NCBI RefSeq assembly: GCF_021134715.1
Contig: NC_060024.1
Span: 4,650,001 to 4,714,000 of the forward strand
Length of the DNA: 64,000 nt
Direction of reading: 5' to 3'
Source: Daphnia pulex
Taxonomy: Eukaryota > Arthropoda > Branchiopoda > Diplostraca > Daphniidae
Shown: piece by piece, positions 20,870 through 31,633 of the stretch
Layout: every line of letters starts with the position of its first letter
How positions within the stretch are numbered: position 1 is the stretch's first letter
Made by a program: the position numbers and the translations under genes
Notes under the pieces: model-generated
What the model was told of the DNA's origin: nothing
Database searches by the model: none
Seen by the model: only the letters and a program-made list of their open reading frames with translations

Positions 20870-23505
20870 ACGTACACACTTTTCTTCTTCACTTCAAAAA
20901 TGTTTTCACTTGTCACAACAGAAAATCTAGTTTACTTTAGTAAATAAAAATTAATATTTAGCCTATAAAGGCAACTTTGGGTTGCACTCAAACCGCCAAA
21001 TTGAACGTATAGAAGTGAAAAGTTTGACGTATAATAGGCTATAATATATATTGAATTCTGGATCTAGAAGTTCAGCAGTTCTCCAAACAAACGGATATGG
21101 GCGTGGAATTTTTCAAGCCGCCCCTTTCATTCTGTTGAATATTTGGCCAAACTAGGATAGGTAGGTACTACCTTAACTTTCTAAAAATGCTTGATCAAGG
21201 ATTTATTATTGTCTTTTTATGAGTCGGACAGACTCGAAAAAAAGTAAGAATTGGCTTATTCTAACTTTATAAAACGAACTTCAATCCTATTTTGATTGAC
21301 GCAGAAAAAATATTCCTTATAAATTTTTTATTCGTTCAGTATAATTATCAGTTTTGGCAAAATCTTTTGCGATTAAATAAAAAATTATTTAAATGGCGAT
21401 TTTAGTCATACTCGTATGATTTTTACTTTTAATTAAATCTTAGAAATTTTACGATTTTTGATTTGCTTATGCTTGAATCTATCATGAGAAATCGTTGCGA
21501 TTTTTAATTCGGTTGGGCCTGTAGCCCTATACCTGTTGTCATAACAGTCCGTCACGTAATGTTATGCGGGAAACTTTAACAGCAGTTAAAAATGGTTCTG
21601 ATTATATTGAGGGGTCACCCACTCTTTTCCAATGGTTCACTTGCCGGGAAAAAAATCAGGGAAAAATGAAAAAAAAAATGACCGAATTCGGCCGGAAATC
21701 GAGAAAAATAAGAAAAACAAGGGGAAAATCCTTTCTCTTTCTTTCGCCGCAGAAAAGATAATTTCTCAATTTTCTCATTTTTGCCGGAGGTTCACTTGAC
21801 TATAAAGAGTGGGCAACAAGGATTGTATCATCAATGATTGCTTTTTATTAACGAATAAACATCAAGACGAGATAAAACGGCGATGAGTTTTTCTCGTTTT
21901 ACGGGGGTTATTTTTGTATGTAACCGACGCGAGTGTTTGCAAAACAATTCAATAATGAAATAAGAAATCAAACAGCCCGAAACAGCAGCCTTCTCCATTT
22001 CTCAGATGTTTTAGTTAAAAAGATGTTGTATATTAAGAAATATTTGTGCTTATATACACTACCTGTTGCTTATATATACACATAAAAATTTTTACGTTCG
22101 AATGCATTTATTTTCTGTCGACTATGGCATTTCAACATTTCAAATTTTGTTTACATCTCAGTAACCAACACGAAAAATCATGTACCCTACTGTATCCATA
22201 AATGTATATAGCCCGCCAAATACCAGAATATATATTTGATATACCATACCAACCGCTGTTTTGCTGGTTTGGGTTTTCGACTTTTGCATTTTGACATTCC
22301 TGCTACTGGCATTCCATCCTCGATTCCATCATTTGGTCCACATACCTTAACCGCTTAACGAAGAATTCAGGCATGTGTAAAATATTAAAAAATTTTTAGT
22401 CGGTAACCGTATTGTTATAGGCTACGTATGTAAATAATGCTAGCTATGTGTGCCATTTTATTAATCTGGGCTTATTATTTTAGACGAGATGCTGCATGTA
22501 TCGAACATGATTAACCCCACATAATAACTTCCAACTAGTCACAAATGGTTGCAAACTGAATGACTTTTAGTGAATAAGATTCCCCAAAAGTTTCGAGTCG
22601 ACGTCTGCGGAACCCAAAATCTCAAAGGATCACGATTATTTCCTCCTCCAACATGAAACTCGTGAAATCGGTGTGGTCGTTACGCTTCTGTCGTCATGCA
22701 ACCATGAGGGTGAACCAGAATAAATATTCAATCGGTACCCATATAGGTAGGCTACTTGAGCGCCTTTTTTTATGTTTATAACGTCGATGACTGGAGGTTC
22801 AACAGACTAAATTTATTATTGACGCTATCCTCTTGAACAAAATTCGTCGCGATTAGTTTCCCGTTTAAAACAAGAGAAAAATAGAGCCTTAAAGAACGAT
22901 TCGACGATCCAAGACGCGCCGTTCCCGTGAAAGAAAAGAAATAAATTCCCGGTCGCGGTGCCCGTGAATATCCCCGATATCAAATTCATGGTATTTCCCT
23001 CGTTCAGCACCGCAAAAGCGAAAGGAATTCGATTTAATCGTGTGTCAAATGAAGAATTTCTCTGCTGGACGTAGAAATGATGGACACGCGGATTTGACGT
23101 TGGCGTATCCTATCCAATTTTGTTTGGCTGTTTAAACAAAAGAATTAGACAATAAATAACAAGTAATAAATGAAAACACGTGGTATATACATGCCCCATT
23201 TTGATTAGCATAAAAGTTGTAGTAAATAACGATCTTTGACTGTTTAACTCAAATTCTTTCATGAAATTAATAAGTAAACAATTTTATTTTAATTTTCCCA
23301 TTGAATTTGGACGCCAAATCGGCAACGGCGAACTTGGTGCTGTTCAATTCCGTTCTCATTGAGCCCAAAGTTGTTTTTGTTTTTTCTAAATCATTTGAGA
23401 TTGCTGTTCCATTCCATTTAATTTTTACCAATTTCCGATATTTAAAAAATTAATTTTATTCACTAGGCCTAGTAAGTAAATTCATAATATTTTTTTAAAT
23501 ATCTA
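20870..23505. other. AT-rich spacer, no gene seen
   Basis: No supported coding, RNA or repeat feature. A short antisense frame at 22825-23010 has no recognisable content. Confidence 0.55.
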
Positions 23506-23513
23506 AATCTTTA

Positions 23514-24421
23514 CACTCTCGTCCTTTTTTAGGCTACATATTTGTAGCTGGTGTACAAATTCGTCTTTGTACACCTTTTGTACACCTTTTGTATATACTG
23601 TAAAGGAAAAAACGATTTGTACGCCTCCTTTACAACTATGCAAATTAGGTTTTTTCGAGTTTTTCACTCTTTTAGCGAAAGGAAGAGACCCAAAAATATT
23701 TTTTTCTCTCTTCGTTTTTTCGTTTCTCTCCCATCCCTAACCGCCCTAATCTCAAGTTCTTTCTTGAAAAGCCGCGCGATGGAAATCCATAATGGCGGCT
23801 AAAAACGAAAAATGTTTCTAAGTCCCATCACCGAAATTCAAAGATGCTTTTAGATGAACACTCGATAAGTTGTTGGCTTAATATATTGTTAGCAAGCTCT
23901 TTAATTCAACAATGATTGCAATCAATAGCAATCTTGAAATTAGAAGTTTCTTTCTCTGCCCTAAGAATTAATTAGTATTATAAGCTTCCCTACTATATAT
24001 CAATAGCTGGTGGCACAGCGGATAAATATTGGCTTGTAAATCTGAGTTTCCGGGTTCGACTCCCGATAAAAGCAAATATGGTTATGGCAGTCTGTGAAAG
24101 AGTCTAAGAAAGCCATGAACTACAGAATGAGAAGGAGGATAATATCAAATGATGAGATTAAATGAAGTAAAAGCAAATAGAGATAAAATAGAGGGAACCC
24201 AAAACTTTTTCCTTTCATTCTTGAAAGTGGGGGATGGGTGAGAAAAACGGTGGTCGCGCGAATTTTATAAAACAAAGACGTTATGACCTCGTGCCAGGGT
24301 ATACAAAAGGTGTACAAAAAAATATGTACACCTTATGTACACCCGGGTGTACAAGCTTGTACCCACTTTCATTTAACACCAAGTATGTACACCCTTTGTA
24401 CGCCCAAAAAGGACGAGAGTG
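23514..24421 (+). mobile_element. 908-bp non-autonomous CACTA-like element, copy 1
   Basis: Ends are inverted repeats starting CACTCTCGTCCTTTTT, flanked by TA on both sides (23512-23513, 24422-24423). Subterminal regions carry repeated GTGTACA/TGTACACC words. It has no coding capacity. An almost identical copy in reverse orientation occupies 28600-37516. The CACT start, subterminal repeats and 2-bp duplication suggest the EnSpm/CACTA group, mobilised in trans. Confidence 0.85.
24004..24080 (+). other. tRNA-like sequence with A and B boxes (SINE-head-like)
   Basis: An A-box match (TGGCACAGCGG, 24011-24021) and a perfect B box (GGTTCGACTCC, 24053-24063) lie 31 bp apart. A T-arm stem CGGG/CCCG and a TTGTAAA anticodon-loop-like stretch (threonine TGT type) are visible. 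The acceptor ends do not pair, so it is not a working tRNA. It could still act as a pol III promoter. Confidence 0.65.
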
Positions 24422-25255
24422 TAGGTAGTCGGAAAAAGGAACTCGACGCGTGTAAAGTTGCTTGTTGGACGTGTCGAAGATGGCCCGAAGGAAGACGCGG
24501 TAGCGCATCGTCTTGTCCAGCTTGCGCGGTTGAGCATGCTGCCCTCAAACTGCAAACTCCTCGCCGCGCGTTGCCCAGCAGCAGGAAAATGTAGGGCAAT
24601 TTGCGCCGGAGGAACTTAGCCGCCACGTAATAGGGTTGCATCCGCTATTCCAAAAGTTTTGTCGTTCTGGCCTTGAGATTGTCGTGACCCTGATGGCCGC
24701 CGCCGGCGTGACTGTTGGCCTGGATCAAATCGCGTCAAATATCGTCAAATATCGTCAAATACCTGGATCAAATCCCATCAAATCTGTCAATAAACTGGTC
24801 CGGATGCTGCTTGTGCTCGCTGCGCTTGTCCTCCGGCATGACGACGAGCAGGTATAGTGGCTGATGGGTCATCCGTACTCCTCCGAGGCCTGCGGCAGGA
24901 TGACCGTGATCTCCTTGCCGTTGACGACGCTGCTGTAAAAGAACGGCTAGACCACGGGCAGCGGGGCCGCGGGGCCGCCGTCTGGGTGGTGCATGACGAT
25001 GTTGCGGGCCGGCGACAGGTATAGATCGTTCGAGTGGATTACGCTGGAGTCGTGCGGACCGAGATGGGTGCCTGGATGACGTTCCGCTCCGTTCGGAAGA
25101 AGACGCTGTCGCTGAACGGACCCGACCCTTTTTCTTATTGGTCCGGGCATAGATCGCCGGAATTCGTAGTTCATGCATGTTTTCCCCCAGCCAGATGAAG
25201 ACGGCCTTGCCCGTCGAGCACCGACAGCACGTTGCGCTACGTCGCTTCATGCTAT

Positions 25256-25453
25256 TGTCGCGTGGTCAATGACCACGCTATGTGATACGTCTGGTATGTA
25301 GTCCAACCGGACGTACTGTATGACTGTGCCGGCCTAGCCGGGTATATAAGCGTAGAGCATCGGACTGATCGGGGCTGTTCCCTGGCCGTCCTTGGCTGTC
25401 TAACAGTGACTGTACTAGAATGTAGTATTAGCAATACACTCCTTATCCTTGTA
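25256..25453 (+). repeat. 5' LTR of the small element
   Basis: It contains TATATAAG at 25343-25350, a good TATA box. It is identical to the other LTR by eye except for its last three bases (GTA versus ACA). Confidence 0.85.
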
Positions 25454-25710
25454 TGTTACATGGTGGAGATGCAGGCCTCATAGGGTAAGTCCGTTTTTCT
25501 CCATCGTGTTGTAATTTATTCGCAGTGTGTGCCGTGAAATTGCGGTGGTGCGGATTTGTTCCGGCCAAGCTACGATGTGACGGAGAAAACGGCGCCTTGA
25601 GTGCGATCCCTGGTAACAAGGGTGAGGAGAACGGAGCGGGGGATAAGTAGAAATTTGGGAGTAGCATTTGTTGTTTGTTGTTGATTGTTGATTTGTTGTT
25701 TTGTTATTGT

Positions 25711-26290
25711 TAGCGCACGGTGAGCAGCGGGTTTCAGACCGCGGGCAAGATCCGGGGTCGCTTGAAAACGCACGTTGAGCGGAAAAAGCGTGAGCCTTTT
25801 GTCCGCAAGAAACGGGGTCGTTTGGGTTATAAGCGCACGGTGAGCAGCGAGCTTTTTTGGCCGCGTGCAAGACCTGGGGTCGCTTGAAAAAAACGCACGT
25901 TGAGGGAAAAAGCGTGAGCCTTTTGTCCGCGAAACGGGGTCGTTGTAGGAAGCGCACGGTGAGCAGCGAGCTTTTTGGCCGCGTGCAAGACCTGGGGTCG
26001 CTTGGAAAAAAACGCACGTTGAGGGAAAAAGCGTGAGCCTTTTGTCCGCGAAACGGGGTCGTTTGGTTTGTAAGCGCACAGTGAGCAGCGGGAAGCGTCA
26101 AGCTTCTGGTCGCGGGCAAGACCTGGGGTCGCTTGAGAGCGCACGTTGAGCGGCAAAAGGTGTAAATCTTTTCGGTTTCCGCAAGAAACGGGGTCGTTCA
26201 CAGTGCACAGTGAGCAGCGGAAAAAGTCAAAGCTTTCGGACGCGGGCAAGATCTGGGGTCACTGAAAACGCACGGTGAGCAACGGGAAGT
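25711..26290 (+). repeat. Tandem array of about 120-bp units inside the small LTR element
   Basis: Units begin GCGCACGGTGAGCAGCG at 25713, 25833, 25952 and 26073, with weaker starts near 26203 and 26269. Each carries a GGGTCGCTTGA word and a CTTTTGTCCGC word. The unit is 119-130 bp and the last is short. Open frames across it come from the repeat and are not credible genes. Confidence 0.88.
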
Positions 26291-26589
26291 GTTTCATTTC
26301 TCGAAGGTTGCAACATGCCGGGGTCGTTTAGTGTTTTGTTCGTGTTCTTTTTTTTGTGTGTGTGTTTGTTGTGTTGTGGAAAAGTGTGCTGTGTATGGTG
26401 TACGGAGACGAAAACAGTGATGGCCGAAGGAGGAAGGCAGTTGGACCGGTGGAAAGAGAGACTTGATCAGCCCCTATGGAACGGGAGATCGACAAGAGAA
26501 TTGGCGATGGCGAGAGGATCGAAGAGAGCCCGTGGAAGGAGCGGAGAAGAAAGACCAACGGAGAGAGAGCGATTGAAAGAGACCTACGG

Positions 26590-27200
26590 GAGAAGAGAAG
26601 CTGCGAGACCGGCAGAAGGTCGGGAGCCCGACAGCAAGGCGAGCGGCGAGCGACGGCGGAGAGAGCGACGAGTGGCGGAGAGAGAGAGCGACGACGAGAG
26701 AGGCGGAGAGAGAGAGCGACGACGAGAGAGGCGGAGAGAGAGAACGACAGAGAGAGAGGCGGAGAGAGTGACGGTGGAGAGAGCGACGAGCGACGGCGGA
26801 GAGGGCGACGAGCAGCGGAGAGAGCGACGAGCGGCGGAGAGAGCGACGAGCGGCGGAGAGAGCGACGAGCGGCGGCAAGAGCGACGAGCGGCGGCGAGAG
26901 GAGCGAGCGACGGAAGAGACAACGGTGAGAGAGAGCGACGGAGACGACAGAGCGGGATAGAAACAATGAAGCTAGAGAAAGAAGAAGGAACGAGAGCGAC
27001 AGAGGAAACAGCGACGGAGGAGAGAGCGATGAGTGACAGAGGAGAGAGCGACGAGCGACAGAGGAGAGAGCGACGAGCGACAGAGGAGAGAGCGACAGAG
27101 GAGAGAGCGACGAGCGACAGAGGAGAGAGCGACAGAGGAGAGAGCGACAGAGGAAAGAGGAGACAGCGACGGAGGAGAGAACGGAGTGTGATTGAACGGA
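26590..27200 (+). repeat. Purine-rich GAGA/GAGAGCGACGAGCG low-complexity block
   Basis: Degenerate repeats of GAGAGAGCGACGAGCGG on the plus strand. They give long Arg/Glu-rich frames (for example 26315-27211) that reflect composition, not selection. Confidence 0.85.
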
Positions 27201-27764
27201 GAGAAAAGTGACGATGAGAACGGTTGAGTGTTAGACGAAGGACGGAATGCGCCGAAAAATTGTTTTTTCCTGTTGTCACGTTATTTTTTAAAGTTACATA
27301 TTAGTATTGCTATCGATCGGAGAGACTGACGGGTGACGATCTGGAAGTCGAACTGAGTTCATTGCTTGTGACATTTTGTACGTGATTGATTTTTCAAATG
27401 GTTGCAGTATTTTGTGCATTTTTTTTAAGTCGTAGTACTGTTCCGGTTTGGTTTTCTTTGCCATAGAGATGCATTTATTAGTTATTATTGTATGGATTTT
27501 GTGGGATAGGAAATTAAGTGTGAATGAATTATTGTTTTTGCTGTCGATGCGTGAATTTTGTTCGTATAGATTTATTTTGTTGTGGATATTTTTGACGATT
27601 GCTTTGTTTTGTCCTGACTACTCGGCACGTGCACGTGTGAGATATTTCCTGACGAGTAATTTTTTTTTGCTGATGTGAGTTATTTGATATGTGTTGTATG
27701 TTTTTGAATGAATTTTGTCGTTGTGTTGCCGCAGTCGGGGACGACTGCGAGTTAAAGAGGGGGA

Positions 27765-27962
27765 TGTCGCGTGGTCAATGACCACGCTATGTGATACGTC
27801 TGGTATGTAGTCCAACCGGACGTACTGTATGACTGTGCCGGCCTAGCCGGGTATATAAGCGTAGAGCATCGGACTGATCGGGGCTGTTCCCTGGCCGTCC
27901 TTGGCTGTCTAACAGTGACTGTACTAGAATGTAGTATTAGCAATACACTCCTTATCCTTACA
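27765..27962 (+). repeat. 3' LTR of the small element
   Basis: It matches 25256-25453 and ends in ACA at 27960-27962. The CTAT duplication follows. Confidence 0.85.
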
Positions 27963-28764
27963 CTATTGTCGATCCATGCGCCTTCTTCTGGAACTGAATC
28001 AGGTAGCCCACGACTCGTCCGTCGTGGTACTCCATGGCCAGGGCCGGAACGTCCCACTAGCGGATGGCGACCACGTCGGGCGTCTGAAAACGGTACGTGA
28101 TGGACCCGACGGGGCCCTTTCCGGCGTCGTTACAACCCGGACGGCTTCCTGGCCGAAGCCGATGTGATGTTGCGTGTGTTGCGTCCTGCCAACCGGAATT
28201 CGTACTCTTATCCGCGCTCGAGGCCTTCTGTGAGTCGTCGCGGGACCTGCGTTCCGTCGATGCGCATCATCTCGATCATGTTGTTGTCGCTGTCCGGCAT
28301 GTCCGACGTGTAGCTGAGTGGCTGGCCAGTATTAACAAAACCTTTCACATTCTATTTTTAATGTAGACTAAAAATAACCTTAAAATAGCTTTAATTATTT
28401 ACCCGCGCGTGTATTGTCGAAGTTCTCACGAAATTGAAATTGGCAACAGTCGTCCATGTATTTCAAGCAATATTTACTCAAAATTGTCTAGGCGGCCTAC
28501 TTGCTGTTCCCCGCAATTCGAATTCAACAACAAACGCAACCTGGACAAAATGCTATCATTTGTCCAGATTACGTCTCTGGAAAATTCTTCTAAATTCTAC
28601 ACTCTCGTCCTTTTTGGGCGTACAAAGGGTGTACATACTTGGTGTTAAATGAAAGTGGGTACAAGCTTGTACACCCGGGTGTACATAAGGTGTACATATT
28701 TTTTTGTACACCTTTTGTATACCCTGGCACGAGGTCATAACGTCTTTGTTTTATAAAATTCGCG

Positions 28765-28995
28765 CACTCTAAATTTTGAGACCCGTACTACGTAGTACGG
28801 GTACGTACTATGTGAGTACTATGAACCTTAGTATTCCTTTCGTAGTAGTGAAAATATTTTTTGTTAGTATGCACTACTACGAAGAGACCATACTATAATT
28901 TTCGACCCGTACTATGTAGTATGTGCATGTACGAACCCTCTTCGTACTCCGTTAGTATGTTCATTAAAAAAATACAGTAGTCAGCCACTACGAAG
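28765..28995. repeat. Left terminal and subterminal repeats of the CACTA-like element
   Basis: A 17-bp terminal inverted repeat is followed by repeated ACTACGAAG, CGTACTA and TAGTATG words, some as palindromes (GTACTACGTAGTAC). These are likely transposase binding sites. Confidence 0.8.
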
Positions 28996-29307
28996 ACCCG
29001 TACGAGTAAAATGGATTATAACACCCCCTCTTCGCATCCCTTTTGGCCTTCTCGTCCTCCCAACGCACCCTAACATTTAATTTTAAAGAGTATTTTAATA
29101 CGTCTTAAGTTTTAATTAAACAACTAACTTTATCTATCTTATAAAACCATTCTTTTAAAATAAAAGTGTTCTTTAAGTTTAAATAAAAAACCATGTCTTA
29201 CTATGACCAAGATTTTATTGATTTGATATGCAGTAGGAACTCATGAACATAATTTACTTCCTAAATATATTGCATGATGAACATACGGGAAAATCAAATA
29301 ATCTTTT

Positions 29308-29754
29308 TCAATAGTCGTCGACGTAATAGGTGTGTTTCATCTCTTGAGGGATGAACCTCAGCCAACCAACAGTATTGTCCTGTAAATAGACATAGGCATC
29401 TATGGTAAAGGTAGGCCTATTTCCATTCTTCATGGCATCCAAAAAGTCTTGTTCACAAATTAGTTTCTTGCCTTGGTGTGTGAAATCTGAGTACCGGTGA
29501 GTGTACTTTTTTGCCATATTCATTTTCCGGTAAAAGTGTACTGTAAATGTAATAGATTTAAGAGTGAGACATGCAATCAATAATAAGAAAATACCATCAA
29601 ATTTACCTTCTCTCAGCATCCTTTCATAGCAATCGGCTTTCAAGGGAACTCCCTCTTTCATGATTACACCCCCATCCTCAATATGAACTTTTATGTCAGC
29701 ATAGAAGTCGTAAACTTTATTCGGTTTGCATTCTACTTCTTCGACATAGTCCAT
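29308..29754 (-). CDS. Small antisense gene of the CACTA-like element, unknown function
   Basis: ATG at 29754. A 66-bp GT-AG intron at 29606-29541 is in frame, so the track can be read through it, but removing it (126 residues) drops an odd hydrophobic stretch. The product is mixed-charge, with CKPNKVYDFYADIKVHIEDGG near its start and TFTIDAYVYLQDNTVGWLRF near its end, suggesting a beta-rich small domain. I recognise no family. It is divergent from the transposase, with the 206-bp repeats between them. Confidence 0.55.
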   Translation of the reverse strand: MDYVEEVECKPNKVYDFYADIKVHIEDGGVIMKEGVPLKADCYERMLREGKFDGIFLLLIACLTLKSITFTVHFYRKMNMAKKYTHRYSDFTHQGKKLICEQDFLDAMKNGNRPTFTIDAYVYLQDNTVGWLRFIPQEMKHTYYVDDY

Positions 29755-29759
29755 TTTTT

Positions 29760-30470
29760 AAATAATAACAGCGATAGTTCAGGTAAAATGAAACAACACA
29801 AAATCTTAAGGATCTTCGAAGCAAGCAAGTGTTTGTGTTACCGGTTCAGTGAATCAGACTAATATCCTTTGAAAGGATATTACTGTTTACCCATACCCGC
29901 AGTGCGCAGTGGGATTAGAGAGAATAAGAATGGCAATAAAATTAAAAATTGTAAGGAAATTGAATAATTTTTGTAAAAAGAAATTGCTTTTGTCTTTTCA
30001 AAAACAAATTAAAATATAGTCATACTTATTGTTTTAGTTGTTACTCTGAATACTTGAAAATGAAAAATATTTCAAAGGATACTGTTTAGTCCACCTGTCA
30101 GCTGATAGGACTTAGAAACTCAGAATATGCTCAGCCAGTCAGCCATTTTTAGAAATTTTCATTATCAGAAATTTGCAAGTATAGGCTGGCTGTCTGCGCA
30201 AGTTTAATCTTGTCTAAATTTTCAAATTGTGTTATTCGATTTCTGGAAACTTTGAAAGGTAACAAATAATTATTCTGGCTTTGACTAAAGTGTGCAAGAG
30301 CTACCATAAACATACTTTTCGTTTCATCAGATTGCATCCTACTTGATTCTTGCTGACCGCGTGTGTTGGAACGGTTGCCATGTTCGTCGTCGATTCTAAG
30401 AGCACTGTTATAAAGTTAACAGTACTGGAACTTGAGACTCATCTCTTGGGGAAAGAGTTCAGTGAGAAAA
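29760..30470. other. Intergenic part of the CACTA-like element
   Basis: AT-rich spacer between the divergent genes. No supported frame. It may hold promoters for both genes. Confidence 0.45.
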
Positions 30471-30474
30471 CCAC

Positions 30475-31504
30475 AAATGTGTTAAGAGGTAAATGTTAGT
30501 TTTGTCAGCTTCAAGTTTGTCGAACAAGTTCAATCTGCTTTTTACCTTTTTACAACCCATCTTTGAAAAGACATTTGTCGATCAAATTGAAACAACTCTG
30601 TATAGGCTTAACAACTCTTAGTGGAAAAATTTTTGTCGAACAAGTTGAAAAATTTTTCTTGAGCTTTCAGAGCTCAACTCAAATGTGTTTAGAGGTAAAT
30701 GTTAGTTTTGTCAGCTTCAAGTTTGTCGAACAAGTTCAATCTGCTTTTTACCTTTTTACAACCCATCTTTGAAAAGACATTTGTCGATCAAATTGAAACA
30801 ACTCTGTATAGGCTTAACAACTCTTAGTGGAAAAATTTTTGTCGAACAAGTTGAAAATTTTTTCTTGAGCTTTCAGAGCTCAACTCAAATGTGTTTAGAG
30901 GTAAATGTTAGTTTTGTCAGCTTCAAGTTTGTCGAACAAGTTCAATCTGCTTTTTACCTTTTTACAACCCATCTTTGAAAAGACATTTGTCGATCAAATT
31001 GAAACAACTCTGTATTGGCTTAACAACTCTTAGTGGAAAAATTTTTGTCGAACAAGTTGAAAAATTTTTCTTGAGCTTTCAGAGCTCAACTCAAATGTGT
31101 TTAGAGGTAAATGTTAGTTTTGTCAGCTTCAAGTTTGTCGAACAAGTTCAATCTGCTTTTTACCTTTTTACAACCCATCTTTGAAAAGACATTTGTCGAT
31201 CAAATTGAAACAACTCTGTATAGGCTTAACAACTCTTAGTGGAAAAATTTTTGTCGAACAAGTTGAAAAATTTTTCTTGAGCTTTCAGAGCTCAACTCAA
31301 ATGTGTTTAGAGGTAAATGTTAGTTTTGTCAGCTTCAAGTTTGTCGAACAAGTTCAATCTGCTTTTTACCTTTTTACAACCCATCTTTGAAAAGACATTT
31401 GTCGATCAAATTGAAACAACTCTGTATAGGCTTAACAACTCTTAGTGGAAAAATTTTTGTCGAACAAGTTGAAAAATTTTTTTTTAGCTTTCAGAGCTCA
31501 AATT
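30475..31504 (+). repeat. Five 206-bp tandem repeats upstream of the transposase gene
   Basis: Units start near 30475, 30681, 30887, 31093 and 31299 and are almost identical; the first and last show small end differences. Each contains two GTTTGTCGAACAAGTT/TTTTTGTCGAACAAGTTG words and an internal 69-codon frame that is a repeat artefact. The position suggests a promoter or enhancer-like or spacer role. Confidence 0.93.
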
Positions 31505-31633
31505 GGCAAAAAGTGTCAAACAAATCCAAGTAAAAATAAGGTTTGTCTACCTTAGTGATCCCAGTTCCTCTTGACTTGCACTTTACTTGACTTGACTTGC
31601 ACCTTCAGTAAACTTAAAATACCACAATAGGCA

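Larger units (their letters stand above)
25256..27962 (+). mobile_element. Small non-autonomous LTR element (TRIM/LARD-like)
   Basis: Two 198-bp direct repeats (25256-25453 and 27765-27962) starting TGTCGCGTGG enclose 2.3 kb with no retroviral domain. The purine tract AAAGAGGGGGA abuts the 3' LTR. CTAT flanks both ends (25252-25255, 27963-27966) as a 4-bp target duplication, and removing the element rejoins the interrupted pseudogene. The interior is a 120-bp tandem array plus a GAGA-rich block. It must depend on enzymes from another element; none of its parts says which. Confidence 0.85.
24424..28335 (-). pseudogene. Lar-type receptor tyrosine phosphatase pseudogene (fibronectin III region), split by an LTR element
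   Basis: Reading the minus strand from 28335 to 24424 gives intron-less pieces of fibronectin type III repeats in shifting frames. These include EYEFRLAGRN (with a stop just before it), DGRVVGYLIQFQKK, then beyond the LTR insertion KEITVILPQASEEYG, YLLVVMPEDKRSEHK with PDQF, PYYVAAKFLRRKLPYIF and MRYRVFLRAIFDTSNKQLYT with PFSDYL. The order and wording match the membrane-proximal ectodomain of arthropod Lar-type phosphatases as I remember them. Many stops and frameshifts exist and no phosphatase domain is present. Absence of introns suggests a retrocopy. It is GC-rich relative to its surroundings. It is cut at its 3' end by the 908-bp element and internally by 25256-27962. Confidence 0.65.

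Noticed and set aside
23551..23802. 83-codon frame in the 908-bp element and its copy at 37228-37479
   Set aside because: No AUG context or domain; the element is non-autonomous.
24004..24080. Functional tRNA gene
   Set aside because: Acceptor ends do not pair and it lies in a transposon; kept only as tRNA-like.
25478..26249. Overlapping antisense frames in the 120-bp array
   Set aside because: Repeat-driven; the same peptide phrases recur in different frames.
26315..27211. 298-codon Arg/Glu-rich frame
   Set aside because: Generated by a GAGA-type repeat. Long frames occur on both strands and in several registers.
30563..31390. Four identical 69-codon frames
   Set aside because: One per 206-bp repeat unit; simply reflect the tandem repeat.
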